Assembly: GCF_017301635.1 (NCBI RefSeq)
Contig: NZ_CP071091.1
Location: 4,600,001 to 4,664,000 of the forward strand
Length of the DNA stretch: 64,000 nt
DNA from: Myxococcus landrumus
GTDB taxonomy: Bacteria; Myxococcota; Myxococcia; Myxococcales; Myxococcaceae
Direction of reading: 5' to 3'
The notes beneath the pieces are model-generated. The model saw only the letters and a list, made by a program, of their open reading frames with translations. It did not search any database and had not been told where the DNA came from. A program made the position numbers and the translations under genes. This document shows, in pieces, positions 54,401 through 61,475 of the stretch. Each line of letters starts with the position of its first letter. Position 1 is the stretch's first letter.

Positions 54401-57121
54401 GCCCGTGTCCTCGAACAGCTCCGCGCTCGACAGCCTTGCGCCCGCGGAGCCCTCCCCTCCCGCCGCGAGCACCTCGCCCGTGGGCAGGACCTCGAGGGAG
54501 AAGCGGGCCCGCGGCGCCGCGAGCGATGTCACGGCCTTCCACGTGCTCGTCGTGGAGTCATACAGCTCCGCCGTCGCGAGCGACGTGCCCGCGGGCCCTT
54601 CGCCTCCCGCCACGAGCACGCGGCCCGAGGGCAGCAACACCGCCGAATGGGACGCGCGCGCGGTGGCGAGCCCCCCCGTCGCAGTCCAGGTGTTGGTGGT
54701 CGGGTCATACAGCTCCGCCGACGCCAGCTCACCCGCCAGCCGCGAGCCCGCCGTCGCCAGCACGCGCCCCGAGGGCAGCAGTGTCAACGTGAACGAGGCC
54801 CGCCCCTGCGCGAGCGAAGCCGCGGGCGCCCAGGTGTTGGCGGCCGGGTCATACAGCTCCGCCGAGGCCAACACACCGCCTGCATTCCGCCCGCCCGCCA
54901 CCAGGACGCGCCCGTCATTCAACAACACGGCCGCGTGCTCGAGACGAACCGTGGGCGCCGCGGCGACAGTGCTCCAGGTCCGCGCCGCCGGGTCATACAC
55001 CTCCGCCACGTTCGTGGCCGAGCCACCCACCACGAACACCCGGCCCGAAGCGAGCACCGTCGCGGTGTGCCCGAAGCGCGCGGTGGACATCGCCCCCACC
55101 GTCGTCCAGGCGTTGGCCGCCACGTCGTACTCCTCCACCGAGGCCAGCGGCGCCGCGCTCTCCCCGCCACCCACGGCCAGCACCCGGCCCGACTGCAACA
55201 GGCTCAACGTGGGACTCGCACGCGCCGCCGCCAGCGAGGCCGCGGGCGCCCAGGTGTTGCTCGCACGTGAGTACCGCTCCACGACTGACACAGCGCCTGC
55301 CGCATCCGAGCCCCCCGCGAGCAGCACCCCGCCCGAGGGCAGCAACACGGAGGCCGGAGCCCCCCGTCCGCCCGACAGGTTTCCCGCCGGCGACCAGCGG
55401 TCGCTGGAGGCCTCATAGACATCCGTGTCGGCATAGAAGGTCGTCGGCCCCACGACGTTGGCGCCCCCGGCCACCAGGACCTGGCCCGTGGTCAGCAACG
55501 TCGCGGTCGAATTCTCACGCCCCACCGCCAGCGTCCCCGCCACGCTCCACGTTCCCGTCGCGGGGTCATACAGCTCGGAGACCGGCTGCGGATTGCGCCC
55601 TTCATCCGAGCCCCCCGACACCAGCACCTTGCCGCTGGGGAGCAGCGTGGCCGTGTGGCCATTGCGCCGATGGGTGAGCGCCCCCGTCGCGGTCCACGTG
55701 TTGGCCACGGGGTCATAGAGCTCCGCGTGCGAGGTGACGGCCCCCGCGCCCACGTAGCCACCCACCACCAGCACGCGCCCATCCAGAAGCAGCGTCCCCG
55801 TCGCATAGTGCCGGGGGACCAGGAGCGGCGCCGCGGCAGTCCAGGTCCGCGAGGTGGGGTCGAAGAGCTCCACCTGGGGGAGCTCGGCGTTCGTGCGGTT
55901 CGTCCCGCTCACCACCAACACCCGCCCATCCCGCAGCAACACGGCGACATGGGCACGACGCTCCACCGACATGGTGCCCGCGGACGTGAACGTGTTGCTC
56001 GCGGCGTCATAGAGCTCCGCGGTCGCGAGGTTGGAGCCGCCCGTGAGCAGAACCTGTCCCGAGGGAAGGAGCGTGGCGCTGGCCACCGAGCGCGAGGCGG
56101 ACATCGGGCCCGTCGCGGACCAGGTGTTCGTCGCGGCGTCATGGAGCGCTCCCGTCAGGCGGCCATCCGCGACAAAGAGCGACCTGCCCGTGGGCAGCAT
56201 CACGCCCATCGTGATGTTGCCCTGGATGCCCACGACTCCCGCGGAGGCCCAGATGCCGCGCTCGACGTCGAAGCGCTCCGCGGTGGTGACAAAGCCCAGG
56301 CGGTTCACGCCGCACGCCACCAGGAGGGAGCCATCCGCCTGAAGCACCGCGGCGTGCTGCGCCCGCTCGGTCGCCATGCGCGCCGTCGAAGACCAGCCCG
56401 GGTCCACCACCATGGGCGCCGCGAGCCCCTCCAGGGAGACCTCGGTGACAAGGCTCACCCGAGGCCCCTGGGCCTCGAACACGTTCGCCCGCGAAGACCT
56501 GCTCACACCGGACAGCACCACGCGCCCACGCCGCGCCTGTCCCCGCGCATCGCGCACCTCGGACGGATGGAAGCGGAGGACCGGCTGGCCGTCGGTGTCG
56601 AGGAACTCCACGTACTCGCCCGCGTCATGCAGCCGGGACACCCAGGGGGGCAGCGTGACGTGGTACTCCGCGCGGTGGATGGACTCGGAGCCATCCACCA
56701 CCCACGCCTCCTCGATGCGCGAGCCACGCCAGCCGCCACCCAGGCTCGCGAAGTCGCCCACCGGGAACCAGAAGTGCCGCTCCCCCGAGAAGGCCACGGC
56801 CTCCTCCCGACGCAGCGCCGCGGAATCATCCGCCCCCAGTGGCTGCTCGACGCGGAAGGTCATGCCCCGCGTGGTCAATTCCAGCACCCCCGCGCCCACC
56901 AGCCGCGCCGTGAGCGCGCGAGCATCCTCGGTGGAGAGGGGAACCTCCGACGCCGAGAAGACCTTGGAGGTCCCTCGCCGAGGGGCGAGCTCCGGAAAAT
57001 AGGCCTGGGCCAGGGCCACGGCCTCCGACGAGGCGGGCAGCTCCTGCTTCTGCTGGCACGCCAGACCCCAGGCACAGCAGAGCAGCACGACAAGGCTTCG
57101 CGAGATGCGACTCGACGCCAT
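51494..57121 (-). CDS. Giant surface protein: kelch/HYR lipoprotein fused to beta-barrel/TSP3/OmpA
   Basis: About 1875 residues from the ATG at 57121, followed by a lipobox signal (LVVLLCCAWGLACQQ); the longer frame adds 24 residues. Residues about 240-920 are roughly 14 kelch-type repeats (VLVAGG...AELYDPATNTW). A cadherin-like/Ig part and HYR modules follow to about 1265. Then comes a MYXO-CTERM-like segment (GGGCQSS, a hydrophobic helix, HRRGRER) near 1270-1300, followed at once by a second signal-like helix (ALAVALVATSAVGQ), a barrel-like region, five TSP3 calcium repeats, and an OmpA peptidoglycan-binding domain (VEGHTDNTG, NRELSQSRAEAV). The two halves look like two exported proteins joined in frame; the layout recalls TraA plus TraB. 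Confidence 0.85.
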   Translation of the reverse strand: MASSRISRSLVVLLCCAWGLACQQKQELPASSEAVALAQAYFPELAPRRGTSKVFSASEVPLSTEDARALTARLVGAGVLELTTRGMTFRVEQPLGADDSAALRREEAVAFSGERHFWFPVGDFASLGGGWRGSRIEEAWVVDGSESIHRAEYHVTLPPWVSRLHDAGEYVEFLDTDGQPVLRFHPSEVRDARGQARRGRVVLSGVSRSSRANVFEAQGPRVSLVTEVSLEGLAAPMVVDPGWSSTARMATERAQHAAVLQADGSLLVACGVNRLGFVTTAERFDVERGIWASAGVVGIQGNITMGVMLPTGRSLFVADGRLTGALHDAATNTWSATGPMSASRSVASATLLPSGQVLLTGGSNLATAELYDAASNTFTSAGTMSVERRAHVAVLLRDGRVLVVSGTNRTNAELPQVELFDPTSRTWTAAAPLLVPRHYATGTLLLDGRVLVVGGYVGAGAVTSHAELYDPVANTWTATGALTHRRNGHTATLLPSGKVLVSGGSDEGRNPQPVSELYDPATGTWSVAGTLAVGRENSTATLLTTGQVLVAGGANVVGPTTFYADTDVYEASSDRWSPAGNLSGGRGAPASVLLPSGGVLLAGGSDAAGAVSVVERYSRASNTWAPAASLAAARASPTLSLLQSGRVLAVGGGESAAPLASVEEYDVAANAWTTVGAMSTARFGHTATVLASGRVFVVGGSATNVAEVYDPAARTWSTVAAAPTVRLEHAAVLLNDGRVLVAGGRNAGGVLASAELYDPAANTWAPAASLAQGRASFTLTLLPSGRVLATAGSRLAGELASAELYDPTTNTWTATGGLATARASHSAVLLPSGRVLVAGGEGPAGTSLATAELYDSTTSTWKAVTSLAAPRARFSLEVLPTGEVLAAGGEGSAGARLSSAELFEDTGAPPATRPVVTGPDTVLQGCAALVGGTQFRGISGGSSGDYRDSATNFPVVRMQTVEGGRLWALPGTAMSATGVTVTIPASMPPGTHVLSVFANAVGGGRMVTVAPNTAPVARDLSVSTAFGAPVNITLEATDVEVGDPLGYVIVTPPTHGTLSGTPPAVTYTPNAGYSGPDSFTYRARDCGRDSNVSTVSINVAARNPPTITCPADVRVEATGPSGATVTYPPATATDGTSPNPTVTYSHPSGSTLPLGETVITATAQAADGAQATCTFRVTVEDTTPPLLQCPERVQVIGDDGGGALVTYTVPDATDPVSGPVTVTATPASGTRFPTGQTRVVVTATDAAGNSARCEFDVVVQARVVSIAGGGCQSSGDGGGLAWGVVLVLAVWAGHRRGRERLFRNRGRAGALAVALVATSAVGQTLSSPLVAFDAERLGLSASATDSLMVETGRVLSEGGYRLSLLAGYERGILILEGNDGSSRSILHYRTSAWLQGAWSPVDRLEVSARLPVILSQGGHGAGLYAGVSEPSSSGLGTPEVGARYSLMRREDGAPLSLAVGLEVGLPGGRASAFGRQEQWAGLQFSPSVSLGREVGMFALGASVGARVRSKEVEPGRDVGTELEQSVVVATRGKGLRGELALQVAESLVHPDVAVELLGGVRLPIGSGFELNALAGHGFTDIPGTPSWRVGAGIAWAHEPEQKPDSDSDGDSVPDKKDRCPREAGVPENEGCPDQDSDGDGVVDRLDRCPNEAGSAESQGCPAPDEDGDGVPDAKDQCPKEKGTAEHEGCPAPVKDSDGDGVPDDEDKCPKEKGTTEHQGCPAPVKDSDGDGVPDDEDKCPKEKGTVESQGCPEPVKSPAPEEKLSLSGRRVTFPVGLSVIEGEGARVLDEVVEMLKSRPDVAIRVEGHTDNTGPETLNRELSQSRAEAVRAYLIQRGIDGSRLEARGYGPSRPVASNDTPEGRSENRRVDFVIKR
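51890..52110 (-). repeat. 93-base tandem repeat encoding TSP3 calcium-binding units
   Basis: Two to three almost identical 93-base units encode PVKDSDGDGVPDDEDKCPKE plus KGTTEHQGCPA. Their near identity in DNA indicates recent expansion within the OmpA half. Confidence 0.8.
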
Positions 57122-57379
57122 CTGACACCCTCCGCGGCCCGTGACACCCCCTGGGTCGACACACGCGACGTGCCCCCCACGAAGCGCCCTCACGGGCCTT
57201 TGTCGCCTGTATCACGCGGCCCGACGCGAGGTCCCTCTTGACGCGCTCGAGAGACACCCACCCGCGAGCTTGTCTCGTGTGGAGAAGTGGCGGGCGAACC
57301 CGCAGAGGCCCACATGCGGGGCACGTCCCGCGACGCGAAAGATGCTGGCGGCGGAGAACCACGCCATCCTCGAAGGCCC

Positions 57380-57772
57380 ATGACCTCCACCCGCCATCAA
57401 TCCGTCACCGCCCAGGGCCTGCCCAAGCCCGTGGGTCCCTACTCTCCGGGCATGAAGCTGGACTCGCTGCTCTTCGTCTCCGGCCAGGCCGCCACGGACC
57501 CCGCCACCGGCAAGCAGGCCGAGGGAATCGAGGCGCAGACCGAGCAGGTGCTCCGCAACCTGGAGCGAATCCTCCTGGCTGGCGGCTCCAGCCTTCAGCA
57601 CGTCCTGCGCTGCGGCGTCTTCCTGACCGACATGGGGGACTTCCCCCGGATGAACGCCGTCTACGAGCGCCTGTTCGCCGGCCACCGCCCCGCGAGAACC
57701 ACCGTGCAGGTGGCCGCGCTCCCCCAGGCGGGCCTGCTCGTCGAGATTGACTGTATCGCCTACGTCCCTTGA
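57380..57772 (+). CDS. ridA: RidA family reactive enamine/imine deaminase
   Basis: A 130-residue protein of normal family length. Start is the ATG at 57380; upstream codons in the frame are not conserved in character. It shows the family pattern: PKPVGPYSPGMKLDSLLFVS, Gly-rich SGQAATDP, the Arg in HVLRCGVFLTDMGDF, YERLFAGHRPARTTVQV with the catalytic-type Arg, and LVEIDCIA at the end. It removes reactive 2-aminoacrylate-type intermediates made by PLP enzymes. It is divergent from the giant surface protein gene. Confidence 0.93.
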   Translation: MTSTRHQSVTAQGLPKPVGPYSPGMKLDSLLFVSGQAATDPATGKQAEGIEAQTEQVLRNLERILLAGGSSLQHVLRCGVFLTDMGDFPRMNAVYERLFAGHRPARTTVQVAALPQAGLLVEIDCIAYVP

Positions 57773-57780
57773 GAACAGGG

Positions 57781-57797
57781 CCGTCCCTCCCGGACGG
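57781..57797 (+). terminator. Small hairpin after ridA
   Basis: CCGTCC and GGACGG arms with a five-base loop, eight bases after the ridA stop. No T-tract. Confidence 0.45.
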
Positions 57798-58067
57798 CGC
57801 AATCCCAATCACAGCTCAATCACAGACACCCAACCTGAGTCTCTTGTGGAGCGGCGAAGGTCGGAGAGGAGGCTGAAACCTCCTCCCCGCGTCACGAGCA
57901 AGTGTCGACTCGAGGTTCCCACCCGGGACCGGAGTCGGGCTTTGCTGACGGGCACTGCTCACCCCAGGTTGCCCTCATGGCCCGTCCATTCCGGACAGGC
58001 CCCGAGGACATAGACCTCCGCGATACCCCTTTGTCGCGCGGTGGCCCATGCCTCGAGAGGAGCACAC

Positions 58068-59936
58068 ATGATTCGGTGGATGGTCTGGTTGGCCTTGGGG
58101 ATGACCTTGCTATCAGCCCCGCGAGCCCACGCGGAGGAGCCAGCGCTCCCCTCCTCGCCTGCTCCCAGTCCCCTGGTCACCAGCTGGATTTATCGCGACG
58201 CGATGGTGGCACCTTGGAAGGACACCTCCTGGGCACCGCACACGCTGGTCAACACCTCGCCCGTGGCGGCCGGCACCTATTCCATCGCGGCGACGATGAC
58301 CCCGTACTCGGCCCTCTACTTCAGCACGGACACGCGCGTGGCAGACCCGGGCGCCATCTTCACGCTGCGCGTCCACGGAGGCAGCGCGGGTGACGGCGCG
58401 GTGGTCCAGGTCCGCGCCTTCGCGGACGGCGTGCTGACGCCGGGTGTTCCCCTCGGGCCCCGCTGCGAGGGCGGGCGCATCCGCGCCAACACCTGGGTGG
58501 CGTGCGCCGTGCCCTTCTTCGCGATTGCACCCGCGGGCGCGCGCATCAAGGGCCTGTTGATCCAGGAGATGCGAGGCATCCCCCTGCCCACGCTCTACTT
58601 CGATGAACTGCGCACCGACGGATTGAGTGTCCCTCCTGTCGTGAAGGTGAGCATCAGCCCGGCCTCCGTCACCCTTCCTCCGGGAGGCACGCAGACGTTC
58701 ACCGCGACGGTGACGGGCACCTCCAACACGGCGGTGAGCTGGGCGGTGCCGCAAGGAAACGCGGGCGGCGTCATCACCCCGGAGGGCCTGTACACCGCGC
58801 CCGGCACCCCCGGGACGTATCAGGTGAAGGCAATCAGCCGCGCGGACCCGACCCAGTTCGCCACCGCCACCATCACTGTCACCGGCGCACCGGGGGGAGG
58901 GCTGTGGGTGTCTGGCTATTACACGGGTTGGAACTCGGACCTCTACCCTCCCGACAAGGTGGATTTCAGTGCCTTGACGCACATCATGGTGGGCCGGGCC
59001 ACCCCCCGGGCCGACGGAACGCTCAGCACACAGTTCGATAATGACAACGGCCCCGCCATCGCACGCCGGCTGGCGACCCGGGCCCACGCCGCGGGGCGCA
59101 AGGCCATCATCATGGTGGGCGGCGCGGGAGAACACGACGGCTGGGTGGGCGCGGCCTCCAATGCCAACCGGGCCCGCTTCGTCCAGAACCTCCTGGCGGC
59201 CATGGACAGCCTTGGCTACGACGGCCTGGATATCGACTGGGAGCCCGTGGAGGAGGCCGACAAACCCAACCTGCTCGCCCTGGTGCAGCAGCTCCGCGCG
59301 GCCCGCCCCAACATGCTCCTCACCATGCCCATCGGGTGGATCAACACCAACTTCCCCGAGGAGGCCGACCCGTGGTTCACCCAGCTGGCCCCCTCCCTCG
59401 ACCAGATGAACGTCATGTCCTACGAGATGACGGGGCCCTGGGGCGGATGGACGTCCTGGTACTCCTCCGCGCTCACGGGCGAGGCCGGCAACCGCCCCAC
59501 CTCGGTGGCCTCCAGCCTCAATGCCTGGGCCAGCATCGGCATCCCCAAATCCAAGCTGGGCATGGGCTTGCCATTCTATGGCATGGCCTGGCGGCACATC
59601 ACCGGCCCCTACCAGCCCTATACGGACTGGTCTGACTATGTGGGCAGTGACAATGATTTCACCTACGCCCGCATCATGAGCCTGTCCGCGACCGGCGTCT
59701 ATCACTGGGATGCCGCGGCCCAGTCGAGCTACGTCACCTTCGCCACGCCCGTGGTGGATGGCACCGTGCGATGGATTTCGTATGACTCGCCGCAAGCCAT
59801 TGCCGCCAAGGGCGCCTATGCCCGTGCCAACGGTTTCGGGGGCACCATCATCTGGTCTCTCAATCAAGGTTGTACGGACCCTGTCTCGGGGGCCAATCCG
59901 CCGCTGGACGCCGTGAAGAGCGCCTTCCGGCCCTGA
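58068..59936 (+). CDS. Secreted GH18 chitinase
   Basis: A 622-residue protein starting MIRWMVWLALGMTLLSAPRA, with GGAG before the ATG at 58068. After the signal peptide comes a beta-rich domain to about 200 that may bind carbohydrate. A bacterial Ig-like domain follows (about 205-280: ISPASVTLPPGGTQTFTATV), then a GH18 barrel (about 285-615). The catalytic motif DxxDxDxE is present as DGLDIDWEP near 395, with the downstream YEMTGPWGG and a Trp near the end (IIWSLNQG). It cleaves chitin or related beta-1,4-GlcNAc polymers outside the cell, fitting predation on fungi or use of cell-wall sugars. Confidence 0.92.
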   Translation: MIRWMVWLALGMTLLSAPRAHAEEPALPSSPAPSPLVTSWIYRDAMVAPWKDTSWAPHTLVNTSPVAAGTYSIAATMTPYSALYFSTDTRVADPGAIFTLRVHGGSAGDGAVVQVRAFADGVLTPGVPLGPRCEGGRIRANTWVACAVPFFAIAPAGARIKGLLIQEMRGIPLPTLYFDELRTDGLSVPPVVKVSISPASVTLPPGGTQTFTATVTGTSNTAVSWAVPQGNAGGVITPEGLYTAPGTPGTYQVKAISRADPTQFATATITVTGAPGGGLWVSGYYTGWNSDLYPPDKVDFSALTHIMVGRATPRADGTLSTQFDNDNGPAIARRLATRAHAAGRKAIIMVGGAGEHDGWVGAASNANRARFVQNLLAAMDSLGYDGLDIDWEPVEEADKPNLLALVQQLRAARPNMLLTMPIGWINTNFPEEADPWFTQLAPSLDQMNVMSYEMTGPWGGWTSWYSSALTGEAGNRPTSVASSLNAWASIGIPKSKLGMGLPFYGMAWRHITGPYQPYTDWSDYVGSDNDFTYARIMSLSATGVYHWDAAAQSSYVTFATPVVDGTVRWISYDSPQAIAAKGAYARANGFGGTIIWSLNQGCTDPVSGANPPLDAVKSAFRP

Positions 59937-60081
59937 AGTCCCCGCGCTACCTCCAACGGGAAGCGGAACACTCCCTCAGGGAAGCCGCCGTCCCTCTGCG
60001 CCCCGCACTCCGGACCAGCCCCACCGGCCCGGAAGTGCCCTCGCGGGGCAGGATGACGCCCACCACTGAAAGCCTGGGTGT

Positions 60082-60097
60082 TGGCGCTCAACCTGCA
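60082..60097 (+). promoter_or_regulatory. Possible sigma-54 promoter of the chaperone-usher operon
   Basis: TGGCGCTCAACCTGCA has the GG-N10-GC spacing and matches 9 of 12 fixed positions of TGGCACRNNNNTTGCW, 54 bases before the first gene. Chance matches are common in GC-rich DNA; support is moderate at best. Confidence 0.3.
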
Positions 60098-60151
60098 ATG
60101 CCCCGTCGGCGTGGCCGGTATCTCCCGGCCCTTGCCGCTGGAGCAGTGCAC

Positions 60152-60679
60152 ATGAAAGCAGCCCATCGCGCCTTCGCCGCCGCGGTTGTCGCCGCCTCTG
60201 TCTTCGCGTCGACGCAGTCCGAAGCCGCCACGGCCACCGCCAACCTGACGGTGACCGCCACCGTGTCCGCGGCTTGCAGCATCAACTCCGGGACACTCAA
60301 CTTCGGCAACTACGACCCGGTGGTCATCAACTCGAGCGCGGGCATCGACCTGTTGGCGTCGGGCTCGCTCACGGTGCAGTGCACCCTGCTGAGCACCGCC
60401 GTCGTCACGCTGGGCCAGGGCTCCCATCCCGACACGGGCTCCACGGACGCGGCGCCGCTGCGCCGGATGCTCAACACCACTTCAGCGGACTACCTCTCCT
60501 ACAAGCTCTACCAGGACGTGGCCCGGCTGGTGGTCTGGGGCAACACCTCCGGCACGGGCTTGCCCTACATCGGCACGGGCTTGTCCACGCCCGTGCTCGT
60601 CTACGGCACGGTGGCGCGCGGACAGAACGTCCCGTCCGGCACCTACAACGACACGGTCGTCGCGACCATCACCTTCTGA
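60152..60679 (+). CDS. Spore coat U domain pilin-like subunit
   Basis: A 175-residue protein with a signal peptide ending near QSEAATA. The mature part is one SCPU domain (PF05229), with Cys in VSAACSINSG and VQCTLL positioned for a disulfide and a C-terminal beta strand (TYNDTVVATITF) suited to donor-strand exchange. It should be carried by the chaperone and polymerised at the usher encoded next. Homologous proteins coat Myxococcus spores. Confidence 0.88.
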   Translation: MKAAHRAFAAAVVAASVFASTQSEAATATANLTVTATVSAACSINSGTLNFGNYDPVVINSSAGIDLLASGSLTVQCTLLSTAVVTLGQGSHPDTGSTDAAPLRRMLNTTSADYLSYKLYQDVARLVVWGNTSGTGLPYIGTGLSTPVLVYGTVARGQNVPSGTYNDTVVATITF

Positions 60680-60695
60680 TTGGGAACCAAGCTCC

Positions 60696-61475
60696 ATGCG
60701 TCTGTGTCTGTCCACCTGGGCCCGCTGTCTGGGATTGGCGGCTCTCCTGAGCACAGCCCTTCCAGGGGCCGGGCTCGCCGCGACCGTTGAAGTCAATCCC
60801 ATCCGCGTCGAGCTGGAGGGCGGAGCCAAGGGCGTGGTGGTGACGGTGAGGAACCAGGGGACCGAGACGACGCGGTTCCAGGCCTCCGTCCACACGTGGA
60901 CCCAGGACGATGGCGGGCGCATGACGCTTCAGCCCACGCAGGAGGTCTTCTTCTTCCCAGCCATGTTGACGCTGGAGCCGGGGGAGTCCCGCCCCATCCG
61001 GGTGGGCATCTCCTCCGCGGCACGGAACACGGAGCGCTCCTTCCGGCTCATCGTGGAGGAATTGCCGCCGGTGGGTCCGCTGCCTCCGTCCATGGGCCTG
61101 AAGATTCTCACCCGAGTCTCCATCCCCGTTTTCGTCGCCCCCACGCGCAGGGATGTGCAGGCGCGTGTCGAGGAGGTGGACCTGCGCGACGCCCACGTCC
61201 TCTTCCGCGTCAGGAACCCGGGCACGGTGAACTTCTTCATCCGCCAGGCGCGCGTGCGGGCCTTGGATGCGCAGGGTCAGCGGGTGGTGGAGAAGGAGGA
61301 GCCCGGTTGGTACGTGCTGCCGGGGGACTCGCGGGCCTTCGCGCTGGCGACCTCCGCCGAGCACTGCCAGAAGATTCGCTCGCTGGAAATCGAGGTGGAG
61401 ACGGACCAGGGCGTGTACCGGCAGAACGCGCCTGTTGGCCTCCGCGAGTCCTGTGGGGTTCCCGTCGTGCCATGA
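60696..61475 (+). CDS. Periplasmic fimbrial chaperone (archaic chaperone-usher type)
   Basis: A 259-residue protein with signal peptide (LGLAALLSTALPGAGLA). It has the PapD-like two-domain fold: strand EVNPIRVELEGGAKGVVVTV, the block ILTRVSIPVFVAPT and the conserved LEPGESRPIRVGI. It binds the SCPU subunits in the periplasm. It lies 16 bases after the first subunit gene and overlaps the usher gene by ATGA. Confidence 0.9.
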   Translation: MRLCLSTWARCLGLAALLSTALPGAGLAATVEVNPIRVELEGGAKGVVVTVRNQGTETTRFQASVHTWTQDDGGRMTLQPTQEVFFFPAMLTLEPGESRPIRVGISSAARNTERSFRLIVEELPPVGPLPPSMGLKILTRVSIPVFVAPTRRDVQARVEEVDLRDAHVLFRVRNPGTVNFFIRQARVRALDAQGQRVVEKEEPGWYVLPGDSRAFALATSAEHCQKIRSLEIEVETDQGVYRQNAPVGLRESCGVPVVP

